Assembly (NCBI RefSeq): GCF_001429785.1
Contig: NZ_LMJF01000001.1
Coordinates: 1,281,889-1,345,888, forward strand
Reading direction: 5' to 3'
Length of the DNA stretch: 64,000 nucleotides
Source: Lysobacter sp. Root916
Lineage (GTDB): Bacteria; Pseudomonadota; Gammaproteobacteria; Xanthomonadales; Xanthomonadaceae
The notes under the pieces were generated by a model, which was given only the letters and a program-made list of their open reading frames with translations, did not search any database and had not been told where the DNA came from. Both the position numbers and the translations under genes were made by a program. This document shows, piece after piece, positions 40,747 through 49,404 of the stretch; the stretch's first letter is position 1; each line of letters begins with the position of its first letter.

Positions 40747-41208
40747 TTAGCGGCCGTCTTTGTCGGCGTCGCCCGGCATCGCGCGCTCGATGTAATGCCA
40801 GCCATCGCGCACCGCATGCCTGGCCTCGTCCCAGGGCAGACGCGAGGCGTGACGGGTTTCGTCCCATTTGCGCTGCAGGTCGCTTTCGACCGCATCGTAG
40901 GTTTGCCCGCGGTACTCGCCGTAGGTGTCGTAGCCGTACTGATAGGCCGGCTGGTAATCGCTCCATTCGCGGCCCGCCACATAGGACGGCGACTTTTGGT
41001 ACTCGCTCTGGAAGTGGGCGGTGTATTCGGTGGGATTGACCGCTTCGGCGATCGAATCGCCAGCCTTGGCGCCTACCACGCCGCCGACGACCGCGCCGAC
41101 CGCGCTGCCGATGGGACCGGCGGCGGAACCGACCGCGGCACCTGCGATGGCGCCCGCTACCGCACCCGTGCCCGCGCCGACGCTGTGGTCTTTTTTGACA
41201 TCGCTCAT
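40747..41208 (-). CDS. Glycine-zipper stress-type protein
   Basis: A 153-residue protein with no cleavable signal. Residues about 10-50 form a glycine-zipper helix pair (GAGTGAVAGAIAGAAVGSAA and similar) that could insert in or associate with a membrane. The C-terminal half is charged and aromatic (SEYQKSPSYVAGREWSDYQP, then WDEARHAVRDGWHYIERAMP), reminiscent of repeats in desiccation- and osmotic-stress proteins of gammaproteobacteria. Preceded by AGGAG and, 73 bases upstream of the ATG, by a sequence element shared with the ferritin-like gene. Exact function unknown. Confidence 0.8.
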   Translation of the reverse strand: MSDVKKDHSVGAGTGAVAGAIAGAAVGSAAGPIGSAVGAVVGGVVGAKAGDSIAEAVNPTEYTAHFQSEYQKSPSYVAGREWSDYQPAYQYGYDTYGEYRGQTYDAVESDLQRKWDETRHASRLPWDEARHAVRDGWHYIERAMPGDADKDGR

Positions 41209-41280
41209 CTTGCTTACTCCTGTGGGGCCGACGCCCATCGGCGTCGGTAATCCACAGTAGGCTCGCGCGGGTACGAGGGC

Positions 41281-41316
41281 GTGAATTGCGCGCGCGGTTA
41301 TATGAAGGGTTAAGAC
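41281..41316 (-). promoter_or_regulatory. Conserved upstream element, copy 1 (glycine-zipper gene)
   Basis: Plus-strand sequence GTGAATTGCG, then GGTT, TGAA, GGTT and AGAC in fixed register, matching copy 2 at 44161-44196. It ends 73 bases before the start codon, the same distance as copy 2. It includes the imperfect palindrome TGAAGGGTTAA (41303-41313). Confidence 0.6.
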
Positions 41317-41404
41317 TCGACCGGCGAACGAAGGCGGCTAAGCACAAGGCGGATGGCGCGGACATGCGCGGGCGGCGCAATTGGCGGCCGCGCGCTCGGC
41401 TCGG

Positions 41405-41722
41405 CTAGAAGATTCGCTTCTTCTTTCTCTTTCTGATTCGGCTCAACCAATCCGAATCGGGCACGACCTCGCTTCCCACGGCCGGCGGCGGCGCGAGCGA
41501 TCCGATCTTTTCGTGCTCGGCCAGCAGCTCCTCCAGCCGTCTTTGCGCGTGTAGCAGCGCCTGCTCGCTGACCACGCCCGCGTCTTGAACGATGGGGCTG
41601 GAAACACGGACGTACGCCGCCCAAAAATCGCCCTCATCCGGGTGATCGGCGACCAATTGCGGCATCCGCTCGGCCAGCTCGTCCAGACGCTTGGCGATGG
41701 ATTTGGGAGTGTGCTTGCACAT
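41405..41722 (-). CDS. Hypothetical protein
   Basis: A 105-residue cytoplasmic protein. Residues 8-20 (SIAKRLDELAERMPQLVADH) and 55-75 (ALLHAQRRLEELLAEHEKIG) are amphipathic helices; the C-terminus is strongly basic (IRKRKKKRIF), which might bind nucleic acid. No family is recognised. There is no clear ribosome-binding site, so the start is uncertain. It follows the receiver gene on the same strand after about 90 bases. Confidence 0.5.
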   Translation of the reverse strand: MCKHTPKSIAKRLDELAERMPQLVADHPDEGDFWAAYVRVSSPIVQDAGVVSEQALLHAQRRLEELLAEHEKIGSLAPPPAVGSEVVPDSDWLSRIRKRKKKRIF

Positions 41723-41811
41723 CGTGTGTACATCGTAGCAATCGCCGCCTGTATCCGCGCGTTACTGGCGGCCGCGGTCGGCCCGTGCGTCTCGAGTCGG
41801 GCGCATGGCGC

Positions 41812-42174
41812 TCAACCGGCCTCTTGCGCATCCAGCAGCGCGAGCAACTGCATCACCCGGTACGGCTTGGGCAAGAACAGCACGCCTTCCGGCATCGGCG
41901 GCAATTGCGATTTGGCGTAGCCCGAGGCGAGGATGAAACGCAGGTTCGGCTTGAGAGCGCGCAAGGTATGGGCCAGGTCGATGCCCGACACGCCCTCCGG
42001 CATGCTGACGTCGCTGAAGATCACATCGATCTCCGCATGGGCGTCGATCATGGCCAGGGCCTGCGGGCCGTTGCACGCCGACAATACGGTGTAGTGCGTT
42101 TCCTGTAAGGCCTCGACCACGACCTCGCGCAACAGATCGTCGTCTTCCACTATCAGGATGCAGGACGAGGACAC
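41812..42174 (-). CDS. Single-domain response regulator (CheY-like receiver)
   Basis: A 120-residue receiver with no output domain. Acidic pocket residues are Glu10/Asp11/Asp12, the phosphoacceptor is Asp55 (VIFSDVSMPEG), the switch residue Ser84 (ILASGYA) and the conserved lysine Lys103 (FLPKPYR). The GTG start lies 3 bases after the stop of the PAS kinase gene and has AGGA upstream, so the two form a pair in one transcript. It probably works as a phosphorelay partner or protein-binding switch for that kinase. Confidence 0.9.
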   Translation of the reverse strand: MSSSCILIVEDDDLLREVVVEALQETHYTVLSACNGPQALAMIDAHAEIDVIFSDVSMPEGVSGIDLAHTLRALKPNLRFILASGYAKSQLPPMPEGVLFLPKPYRVMQLLALLDAQEAG

Positions 42175-42177
42175 GGC

Positions 42178-43320
42178 TCAGTCCTCCAAGGCCGGGAAAT
42201 ACAAGGTCACGCGCGTACCCTGCCCCGGTTCGCTGGTGATATGCAGATAACCGCCCGACTGCGCCGCGAAGCCATGCGCCTGGCTCAGCCCCAGGCCGCT
42301 GCCGCGCCCTACTTCCTTGGTGGTGAAGAACGGCTGCACCGCCTGCTGCACCACCTCATCGCTCATGCCGGAGCCATCGTCGACCACGCACACACAGACG
42401 AAGTCGCGGGCCGTCGATTCGATCTCCGGCGGGCGGCGATCGGCAAGACCGGTGGCGACGGTGATGGTGCCGCCCTCGGCGAACGAGTCGCGGCTGTTGA
42501 TCACCAGGTTGAGCAGCGCGGCTTCCAGCTGGGTCGGATCGACCCGGATCGGCGGCAGGTCCTGCGCCAAGGACAGTTCGATATCGACGCCCAAGCCGCA
42601 GGAGCGCATCAGCACGTCCTTCATGCCCAGCACCAACTCGTTGACGTCGCGCACCTCAGGCGCCAAGGCCTGGCCGCGGGCGAAGCTCAGCAATTGGCGG
42701 GTGAGCAGCATGCCGCGGTCGGCGGCGCGCAATGCGCCCTCGACCAAGCGGGTCACGCGCTTCTCATCGTCGCGATGGGCGCTGATCAGGTCCAGGCTGT
42801 TGACGATCACCCCCAGCAGGTTGTTGAAATCGTGGGACAAGCCCAGGGTGAGCTTGCCGATCGCCTCGATCTTCTTGGCCTGCAACAGCGCTTGCTGCGC
42901 CTCAGCCAGTCTCAGCGCGGACTCATGGCGTTCGGTGATATCGCGGGCGACCTTGGCGTAACCGATCAGTTGGCCGCCCACCCGGATCGGGTCGATCACC
43001 ACGCTGGCCCAGAAGCGCGAGCCGTCCTTGCGCAAGCGCCAGCCTTCCTTCTCGTAGCGACCGTTCTCGCGCGCCATACGAAGGCCGTACTCGGGCTCGC
43101 CCGCGTCGCGATCGACCAACTCGTAGAAGCGTGAGAAGTGCTGACCGATGATCTCGGCATCGTCGTAGCCCTTGATCCGGCGCCCGCCTTCGTTCCAGTT
43201 GCAGATGTAGCCGTCGGGATCGAGCATGTAGATCGCGTAATCGACCACGCTCTGAACCAGCAGTTGGAACTGCTGTTCGGCTTCGAATGCGCGTATCGCC
43301 GGGGTACGTTTGTCGTGCAT
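42178..43320 (-). CDS. Soluble PAS-domain histidine kinase
   Basis: A 380-residue cytoplasmic kinase. The PAS domain spans about residues 15-130 (VVDYAIYMLDPDGYICNWNE, YAKVARDITER) and could bind haem or flavin, which I cannot tell from sequence alone. HisKA has His163 in LGLSHDFNNLLGVI, the variant typical of kinases paired with single receivers. The HATPase domain contains LLNLVINSRDSF, DDGSGMSDE and GSGLGLSQA. It is followed at 3 bases by the single-domain receiver gene. Confidence 0.92.
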   Translation of the reverse strand: MHDKRTPAIRAFEAEQQFQLLVQSVVDYAIYMLDPDGYICNWNEGGRRIKGYDDAEIIGQHFSRFYELVDRDAGEPEYGLRMARENGRYEKEGWRLRKDGSRFWASVVIDPIRVGGQLIGYAKVARDITERHESALRLAEAQQALLQAKKIEAIGKLTLGLSHDFNNLLGVIVNSLDLISAHRDDEKRVTRLVEGALRAADRGMLLTRQLLSFARGQALAPEVRDVNELVLGMKDVLMRSCGLGVDIELSLAQDLPPIRVDPTQLEAALLNLVINSRDSFAEGGTITVATGLADRRPPEIESTARDFVCVCVVDDGSGMSDEVVQQAVQPFFTTKEVGRGSGLGLSQAHGFAAQSGGYLHITSEPGQGTRVTLYFPALED

Positions 43321-43470
43321 AACCCCTACTCGGTCGGTGCGCAGCAGGCGACGCTAACCTCGCACCGGTTAACGGCCCGTTACGCCGGGCAAAGCCGACC
43401 GACACCGATGCCGGCCGACAAGGCATGGCAAAGACACCGAACCGAAAGTCCGGCTCGGCGACACTGGCTA

Positions 43471-44088
43471 TCAGTTCTTTTTCAACATCTGGTCGCGCGC
43501 CTGTTCGGCGCGCGCGGCGCCGATCGCCGTCTCGACTTGCTTGATCTCCTCTGGCGGCGGCAGCACCGCCGGGAAGCCCAGCGACTGAATCCACAGCTCG
43601 CGGGTCCAACCCTGCGTGTGATAAAGGTGGTGATCCTCATCCTGCTCGACGGCGTCGAAGGCGGCCTGCAGGATCTCCACTTCGGGTCCCTTGCCGTGCT
43701 TGGCGACGTGGCCGATGAGTTCCCAGTTCAGATGGTCCTTGGTTTCGGCCAGCACCACGCATTCGCACGCGACCCGCTCGGCCGCGGTCGCATCGCCAGC
43801 GGCCAGCGCCATTTCCATGGCCCTGACCAGGGAACTGCCGATATGCGCGACCACCTCGCGACCGGGCGTCACGGCATCCGGGTCCAAGCCCAGGGACTCG
43901 AACACCTGCATCAGCACTTTGCGGTGCGTGCGCGTCTGTTGCAGGTACTCGCCCCACTCCGCGCGCAGATCTTCGTTCACCGCGCACCGAATGGCCGCCC
44001 CATAAATCTGAATTCCGCCCAGTTCGGTCTCGAGTGCCTGATACAGCAGTTCTTCGACTTGGACGGAATCTTGTGCTGTCTTGGCCAT
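43471..44088 (-). CDS. Ferritin-like domain protein (putative stress protein)
   Basis: A 205-residue four-helix protein of the ferritin/rubrerythrin-like superfamily. Possible metal ligands are Glu22 (QALETELGG), His55 (TRTHRKVLM), Glu109/Glu115/His119 (ACECVVLAETKDHLNWEL) and Glu151/His153/His154 (VEQDEDHHLYH). These resemble, but do not exactly fit, the canonical ExxH pairs, so the metal site is an inference. A role in iron or peroxide handling would fit the neighbouring catalase and reductase. A shared upstream element lies 73 bases before the ATG. Confidence 0.75.
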   Translation of the reverse strand: MAKTAQDSVQVEELLYQALETELGGIQIYGAAIRCAVNEDLRAEWGEYLQQTRTHRKVLMQVFESLGLDPDAVTPGREVVAHIGSSLVRAMEMALAAGDATAAERVACECVVLAETKDHLNWELIGHVAKHGKGPEVEILQAAFDAVEQDEDHHLYHTQGWTRELWIQSLGFPAVLPPPEEIKQVETAIGAARAEQARDQMLKKN

Positions 44089-44160
44089 CGGGGTCTCCTT
44101 AAAGAGCGTCGGACGACGCAGACCCAGGCCCGACCATAGGAGCGGCGCGATGCGCGCACC

Positions 44161-44196
44161 GTGAATTGCGAAGCTGGTTTCGTGAACGGTTCAGAC
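44161..44196 (-). promoter_or_regulatory. Conserved upstream element, copy 2 (ferritin-like gene)
   Basis: Matches copy 1 at 41281-41316 base for base in the blocks GTGAATTGCG, GGTT, TGAA, GGTT and AGAC, and lies at the identical distance (73 bases) from its start codon. It contains the perfect palindrome TGAACGGTTCA (44183-44193). Its reverse complement core GAACCGTTC recurs upstream of catalase and of the 60-residue protein gene near 57,340. Confidence 0.6.
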
Positions 44197-44303
44197 CTGG
44201 AATGCGCGGCCTGCCATCGCGTCATCGCTCGTCACTGCGATTGCACATACGCGTGACACACTCGCTCGCCTATAAGCATCCGCTTGCGAACAAGGCCCAC
44301 GCG

Positions 44304-44672
44304 ATGTCGCCCCCGCACAACCGCACGTCCCGACAACTGTCCGCCATCGCCCAGGCATCGCCCTTCGTGGCGGCGCAACGCCTCATGGATCTTTCGCTGG
44401 CGACGCAGCCGCTGTCCGGCCGCGACCTGCGCGAGTGGAACCGGATGATCGCCGAGAAGGGCGCGGCCACGATGGAAGGCTGGTGGGGCATGTTCAATGC
44501 CCTCTGGCTGGCGCCGCTATCGACGGGCGCGTGGTCGTTCTGGTCGCCGTGGTCGAGTCCGTGGCAACGCTGGTCCGGACTTACGCTAGCCGGCGACCGC
44601 ATTCTGGCCGCCGGACTCAAACCGGTCGCACGCACCGTGACCGCCAACAGGGCCCGGCTCGCCAGGCGCTGA
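44304..44672 (+). CDS. Phasin-like protein (putative granule-associated)
   Basis: A 122-residue amphipathic protein beginning MSPPHNRTSRQLSAIAQASP. The stretch EWNRMIAEKGAATMEGWWGM followed by a Trp-rich segment (WSFWSPWSSPWQRW) resembles small phasin-like proteins that coat polyhydroxyalkanoate granules, though no PHA synthase is in the window. The start is supported by AAGG 9 bases upstream; the frame continues upstream but begins with rare initiators. Divergent from the ferritin-like gene, so the shared upstream element may serve both. Confidence 0.6.
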   Translation: MSPPHNRTSRQLSAIAQASPFVAAQRLMDLSLATQPLSGRDLREWNRMIAEKGAATMEGWWGMFNALWLAPLSTGAWSFWSPWSSPWQRWSGLTLAGDRILAAGLKPVARTVTANRARLARR

Positions 44673-44735
44673 GCTCCGCGGCGGCGGTCGGACGCCGTTG
44701 CGAGCACCGGCATAGGCTTACGCGAGGGTCCTGGT

Positions 44736-45644
44736 TCACCCGCCCTGTTCTGCGGTTCGCGGCACGATCGGCAGTTGCTGGTGCAAGTGGGTGGCCGCGA
44801 TCGCGGCCTGCCCCACCGCCACCGAGATCTGGTTGAGGCCGCTGACCATGTCGCCTATGGCGTACAGGCCGGCGACGCGCGTCATCTGATTCGCATCGAC
44901 CACGGTCTCGCCCGGCTCGTCGGGCCAGGCGCCGGCGGACGCCACCAACGGATGCGCCTCCTGGGTACCGAGGAAGGGATAGACGGTGTCCAACACCGTC
45001 TCGGATCCGTCGCTCGCCCGATAGCGGCAGCACGTTCCGTCGAACATAAGCTCGCCGCCGGGAGGAAGCACCAGCACCGTCTCCTCCCGATAAGGCGGCG
45101 GAAACCGATCGTCGAACGCCCGATCGATCGGCATCAGCACCAGGCGTGACGTGTAGCCCCGCAGAAAGCGCGCATGGGAGGCGACGGCCTCGCGTGGGCC
45201 GTACACGCCGATGCGCAGATCGGTGGCTTCGAACGCGTCGCAGATCGCGCACAGTCGAATCGCGCCGCAGGAGATCGCCTGCTCCGCCCAGTCCACGTCA
45301 GGCAGCACGTCGCGCACGCCCGTGGCCAGCACCACCGCGCGGGCGCGCCAACTGCGCCCGCCGGCGACGGCGCGAAAGCCCTCGCCCTCCCGCAGCAGCG
45401 CATCCACCACGACCGGCTCGATGCGCACGCCCGCCTCCAGCGCCTGCGTGCGCATGCGCCGCAACAGATCGGGGCCGGACACGCCGTCGGGGAAGCCCGG
45501 ACAATTGTGGCTCTCCGGAATGCGCCTGGCCCGACTGTCGCCGCCGTCCAACACCACGCAACTGCGATGAAAACGACGCAGGTAGGTGGCGGCCGTCAGG
45601 CCCGCCGGACCGCCGCCCACCACTACGACGTCGATGATGTCCAT
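44736..45644 (-). CDS. Thioredoxin-reductase-like FAD/NAD(P) oxidoreductase
   Basis: A 302-residue flavoprotein of the thioredoxin reductase family. The FAD motif is VVVGGGPAGLTAATYLRRF (residues 7-25), the redox-active pair is Cys132 and Cys135 (LCAICDAFE), and the C-terminal FAD motif is GLYAIGDMVSGLNQISVAVG. The NAD(P)-binding region (RIGVYGPREAVA) lacks the usual GxGxxA. This suggests a divergent enzyme, possibly a ferredoxin/flavodoxin or disulfide reductase rather than the housekeeping thioredoxin reductase. It lies in a run of oxidative-stress genes. Confidence 0.85.
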   Translation of the reverse strand: MDIIDVVVVGGGPAGLTAATYLRRFHRSCVVLDGGDSRARRIPESHNCPGFPDGVSGPDLLRRMRTQALEAGVRIEPVVVDALLREGEGFRAVAGGRSWRARAVVLATGVRDVLPDVDWAEQAISCGAIRLCAICDAFEATDLRIGVYGPREAVASHARFLRGYTSRLVLMPIDRAFDDRFPPPYREETVLVLPPGGELMFDGTCCRYRASDGSETVLDTVYPFLGTQEAHPLVASAGAWPDEPGETVVDANQMTRVAGLYAIGDMVSGLNQISVAVGQAAIAATHLHQQLPIVPRTAEQGG

Positions 45645-45778
45645 GAGGCGGTCCTCCAGGCGTCAGGCCATGTTCCGATGACGACGGCCACAAGCACCGG
45701 ATCCTACGCCGACAGCAGTGCTCGGACGTGGCGGGCAATGGTCGGCGCATGCCTCGACACTGCGCTGCCGAAGCATGG

Positions 45779-46264
45779 CTAACTCAGACGCACCTCACCG
45801 ACCTTGTCCTCGTAGTCCTTCTTGGGATCGATGCCCAGCAGCATCTTCACCCCGGCGAGCAAGCTGTTCTCGTTGAGCCACACCTCCGCCTCGGTGGCAT
45901 CGAAGCGCAGCAGGGCCAGCTTCGGATCGTCCTTGCCGCCCTCGAACCAGGCCGCGATGAAGGGATTCCACAGGCGCTCGATCACGGCTCGATCCTGGTC
46001 GCGGCGCAAGCTGCCGCTGATGCTGGCGAACAGATCGTGGCCCTTGGAGGAGAACGCCGCGATGGCGGCATGGCTGGAATTCAATTTCTGCACCAGCGCA
46101 TTATCGGTCGAGGTGAAGAACCAGATCGGGCCATGGTGGTCTTCGGCGATCGCGGTCATAGGGCGGGTATGACCGGATTCCACGCCATCCAGACCCAGCA
46201 TTACCGTGCGATCGGAAGACAAGGCTTTCCACAGCTTTTCTTTCAGATCTACCGTGTCGCTCAT
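45779..46264 (-). CDS. General stress protein 26-like (pyridoxamine-5-phosphate-oxidase fold)
   Basis: A 161-residue split-barrel flavin-binding-type protein. The segments MLGLDGVESGHTRPMTAIAE, GPIWFFTSTDNALVQKL and RFDATEAEVWLNENSLLAGVK match the general stress protein 26 (PNPOx-like) family, which probably binds FMN or F420 and is induced by stress. The ATG giving MSDTVDLKEKLWKALSS is chosen because it starts the conserved part; an upstream ATG adds 26 residues. Divergent from catalase across a 306-base gap that contains a GAACCGTTC palindrome. Confidence 0.85.
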   Translation of the reverse strand: MSDTVDLKEKLWKALSSDRTVMLGLDGVESGHTRPMTAIAEDHHGPIWFFTSTDNALVQKLNSSHAAIAAFSSKGHDLFASISGSLRRDQDRAVIERLWNPFIAAWFEGGKDDPKLALLRFDATEAEVWLNENSLLAGVKMLLGIDPKKDYEDKVGEVRLS

Positions 46265-46570
46265 ATCCAACTCGTATTCAGGCGCCAGCTTCGCGTGGCG
46301 AGGCCAAGCTAATTCCGGATACGTCGGCGGCGCGTGATGCAACCCCTTTTAATGCGAGCGTCTTTTCGCAATAGAACACGCGACTGTCGGCACGCGGCGA
46401 AGCATGAACCGTTCAGGTGATCGAGCACCTGTGCGAAAACCGGATGCGGGCTGCAGCGCGAGCATATGAATGCGCACACTCGCTCGCACGACGCGATGTT
46501 CACCGCAAGCGCCGCATGATCGAACCATCGGCAGCGATCGCCGCCCGCTCATCCGCTCAGGAGTTGCGCC
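46265..46570. promoter_or_regulatory. Divergent promoter region with palindrome TGAACCGTTCA
   Basis: The gap between the general stress protein gene (minus) and the catalase gene (plus). It is less GC-rich than its surroundings and contains TGAACCGTTCA at 46405-46415, a palindrome also present in copy 2 of the shared stress-gene element. No gene is seen. The catalase ribosome-binding site AGGAG lies near its right end. Confidence 0.55.
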
Positions 46571-48661
46571 ATGGCCACCAAGAAAGCCGCTAAGACCCGT
46601 ACCGGCGGAACCACGCGCGACAGTCGTGGAGTGGGCGACGAACTGCACCAGAGCGCTGGCGACAAGCATCCGTCACTGACGACCAATCAGGGCCTGCCCA
46701 TATCGGACAACCAGAACTCGCTGCGTGCGACCGAGCGCGGTCCGGGCCTGCTCGAAGACTTCATTCTGCGAGAGAAGATCACCCACTTCGATCATGAACG
46801 CATTCCCGAGCGCATCGTGCATGCGCGCGGCTCGGGCGCGCACGGTTACTTCGAGCTGAGCAAATCGCTCAGCCGCTACACCACGGCGGATATTCTGACC
46901 AAGGTGGGCGAACGCACGCCGCTGTTCTGCCGCTTCTCCACCGTGGCCGGCGGTGCCGGTTCGATCGATACCCCACGCGATGTGCGCGGCTTCGCGGTCA
47001 AGTTCTACACCCAGCAAGGCAATTGGGACCTGGTGGGCAACAACATTCCGGTGTTCTTCATCCAGGATGCGATGAAGTTCCCGGATGTGGTGCATTCGGT
47101 GAAGATGGAGCCCGACCGTGGTTTTCCGCAGGCCGGAAGCGCCCACGACACGTTCTGGGATTTCATATCGCTTACGCCCGAAGCCATGCACATGATCATG
47201 TGGGCGATGTCGGACCGCACCATCCCGCGCTCGTTGCGCATGATCGAAGGTTTCGGCGTGCACAGCTTCCGCCTCGTCAACGCCAAGGGCGCCTCGACCT
47301 TCGTCAAGTTCCATTGGCGGCCCAAGCTGGGCCTGCAATCGACGCTGTGGGACGAAGCCTGCAAGCTGGCCGGCGCCGATCCGGACTTCCATCGTCGCGA
47401 CCTGTTCGAGGCGATACAGAACGGCGACTTCCCCGAATGGGAACTCGCGGTGCAGCTGTTCACCCAGGAACAGGCGGATGTCTTTCCGTTCGACCATCTC
47501 GACGCGACCAAGCTGATCCCCGAGGAACTGGTGCCGCTGACGGTGATCGGCCGCATGGTCCTGGATCGCTGGCCGGACAACTTCTTCGCCGAGACCGAGC
47601 AGGTGGCCTTCTGCCCCTCGCATGTGGTGCCGGGCATCGACTTCTCCAACGACCCGCTGCTGCAGGGACGTTTGTTCTCCTATTTGGATACGCAGCTGTC
47701 GCGGCTGGGCTCGCCGAACTTCCACCAGTTGCCGATCAATGCGCCCAAGTGTCCCTTTGCGAATCTGCAGCGCGACGGCCATATGCAGATGCGGGTGCCG
47801 CGCGGCCGGGTGAACTACGAACCCAGTTCTCTGGATCCGCAATCGCCGCGCGAGACGCCAGCCGGTTTCCGCAGCGCCGGCGTGCCCAGCGACGACGGCG
47901 TCAAGGGCCGCGTGCGTCCGGAAAGCTTCGCCGACCACTATAGCCAGGCGCGCCAGTTCTACCGCAGCCAGACCGACTACGAGCAGGCGCATATGGCTTC
48001 GGCGCTGGTGTTCGAGCTGTCCAAGGTCGGCACCGCGCACGTACGCGAAGCCGTCGTGGGCCACTTGCGCCATATCGACGCCGCGCTGGCGCGCCGTGTC
48101 GCCGACGGCCTGGGCCTGGCTGCGCTGCCCCCGGCGCCGCCGGCCGCGGTCGCGGTCCAGGACCTGCCCGCGTCGCCGCCGCTGCAGATCATCGGCAAGA
48201 TGAAACCGACCCTGCAGGGGCGCTGCGTCGGCGTGTTGATCGACGACGGCTCCGATGCCGCCACGGTGCGCGCATTGTGCAAGGCGGTCGAAGCCGCCGG
48301 CGCGCGCGTCAAGATCGTCGCGCCGCGCATCGGCGGCGCCAAGCTGAGCGACGGCAAGACCCTAGCCGCCGACGGCCAGTTGGCCGGCACGCCATCGCCG
48401 GTATTCGACGCGGTCGCCCTGGTGTTGAGCGACAAGGCCGGCAAGCGCCTGGCCAAGGAAGCCGCCGCGGTCGACTTCGTGCGCGACGCTTACGGCCACC
48501 TCAAGGCGATCGCGGCCGATGCCGGCGCGCAAGCGCTATTGAATGCAGGCGGCGCGGAGCGCGACGCGGGCGTGGTCGACGCGGGCGATACGCGCTCGTT
48601 CATCGCTCAGGCCATGAAGCGCCAGTGGGCGCGCGAGGCCAAGCTGCGTACGCTGGCGTGA
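46571..48661 (+). CDS. katE: Large-subunit catalase (clade II, HPII type)
   Basis: A 696-residue haem catalase that degrades hydrogen peroxide. The distal His84 is in [17 protein letters not shown], the catalytic Asn is near residue 157 ([13 protein letters not shown]) and the proximal haem-ligand Tyr371 is in [15 protein letters not shown]-terminal flavodoxin/DJ-1-like domain of about 150 residues (from [20 protein letters not shown]) marks the clade II large-subunit type such as E. coli KatE. A lysine-rich N-terminal extension is also present. The AGGAG site precedes the ATG. Confidence 0.96.
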   Translation: MATKKAAKTRTGGTTRDSRGVGDELHQSAGDKHPSLTTNQGLPISDNQNSLRATERGPGLLEDFILREKITHFDHERIPERIVHARGSGAHGYFELSKSLSRYTTADILTKVGERTPLFCRFSTVAGGAGSIDTPRDVRGFAVKFYTQQGNWDLVGNNIPVFFIQDAMKFPDVVHSVKMEPDRGFPQAGSAHDTFWDFISLTPEAMHMIMWAMSDRTIPRSLRMIEGFGVHSFRLVNAKGASTFVKFHWRPKLGLQSTLWDEACKLAGADPDFHRRDLFEAIQNGDFPEWELAVQLFTQEQADVFPFDHLDATKLIPEELVPLTVIGRMVLDRWPDNFFAETEQVAFCPSHVVPGIDFSNDPLLQGRLFSYLDTQLSRLGSPNFHQLPINAPKCPFANLQRDGHMQMRVPRGRVNYEPSSLDPQSPRETPAGFRSAGVPSDDGVKGRVRPESFADHYSQARQFYRSQTDYEQAHMASALVFELSKVGTAHVREAVVGHLRHIDAALARRVADGLGLAALPPAPPAAVAVQDLPASPPLQIIGKMKPTLQGRCVGVLIDDGSDAATVRALCKAVEAAGARVKIVAPRIGGAKLSDGKTLAADGQLAGTPSPVFDAVALVLSDKAGKRLAKEAAAVDFVRDAYGHLKAIAADAGAQALLNAGGAERDAGVVDAGDTRSFIAQAMKRQWAREAKLRTLA

Positions 48662-48708
48662 TTCGCGGATCAGGAACGCTTGCGCCGGACGCCGGCTTCA
48701 AACACAAA

Positions 48709-48741
48709 AAAGGCCGGAAGCCTGCTGGCGATCCGACCTTT
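48709..48741. terminator. Bidirectional terminator between catalase and tmRNA
   Basis: A 10-bp stem (AAAGGCCGGA paired with TCCGACCTTT, one G-U) with a 13-base loop. The minus-strand side, used by tmRNA, is followed by six T; the plus-strand side, used by catalase, by TCTTGTT. Confidence 0.85.
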
Positions 48742-48767
48742 CTTGTTCCGTCTTGCGACGGCGGTAT

Positions 48768-49121
48768 TGGTGGAGGTGGGCGGAATCGAACCGCCGTCCG
48801 AAGGCACTCCATCCCCGGCACTACATGCTTAGCGCTCCGTTAGATCTCGCCCCCGAACAGCACGGCGCGCAAAGCGCATCCGGGAACCAGCCTGTTTTGG
48901 GTTAACCGGGGTTTGACAGGCAACCGACCCCAGCGATTCCGTGATGATGACCCTACGCTGCGAGCACGGACACAAGCAGTTTCGGGGCTTACGCCTTAAG
49001 CGGCGAGAGCGTAGTTGTCGTCGTTGGCAACTAAAAGTTTGCAGCTGGATTTACGAGGAAAGCTACCCCCTCGGCATGCACCAGGCGATTTCGCAACCCC
49101 CGTCGAAGCCAGTGCACCCCC
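48768..49121 (-). ncRNA. ssrA: Transfer-messenger RNA (tmRNA, 10Sa RNA)
   Basis: 354 nt that rescues ribosomes stalled on broken mRNAs, together with SmpB. The 5' end GGGGGTG pairs with CACCTCC near the 3' end (one G-U), giving the tRNA-like acceptor arm, followed by discriminator A and an encoded CCA. The T-loop GGTTCGATTCC is present near the 3' end and the 5' part contains CTGGCTTCGACGGGG. The resume codon GCC opens a tag reading frame at 49028-48996 that encodes ANDDNYALAA and ends in TAA, with the proteolysis signal LAA. No extended tag is seen. The adjacent terminator and promoter support the ends. Confidence 0.97.
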
Positions 49122-49146
49122 GGGGACAGCTAACGCTGACCCGGTC

Positions 49147-49174
49147 AGTATAGGGGCGGCGGGCGCATTCACAA
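49147..49174 (-). promoter_or_regulatory. Sigma-70 promoter of tmRNA
   Basis: On the minus strand, TTGTGA (49174-49169), a 16-base spacer and TATACT (49152-49147). The predicted start leaves about 19 bases of 5' leader before the mature tmRNA end, as expected for an RNase P-processed precursor. Confidence 0.75.
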
Positions 49175-49404
49175 GCGCGGCGATGGGCGCCGTTCATGCC
49201 GCTGGCGGGGCGAGGTCGGGCTTGCCGGCGCGGCCTGCGACCGCCCGACCGGCCGCGTCGCTGGAGCGCGCCGTCCTTATCCAGGTTAGATTTCATCCAG
49301 GGACGGCGCCAGGAAGGCCAGGACGCCGTCCTGGGGAGCGGCCTGCTCGCGCGGCGAGCGAACACGGGCACGAACCGTCAATACACAGGAGCGCGGCAGG
49401 CAGC

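Noticed and set aside
41310..41624. A frame of 104 codons overlapping the 105-residue protein gene
   Set aside because: Same strand, different frame; arginine/alanine-rich composition with no start signal, so it is a shadow.
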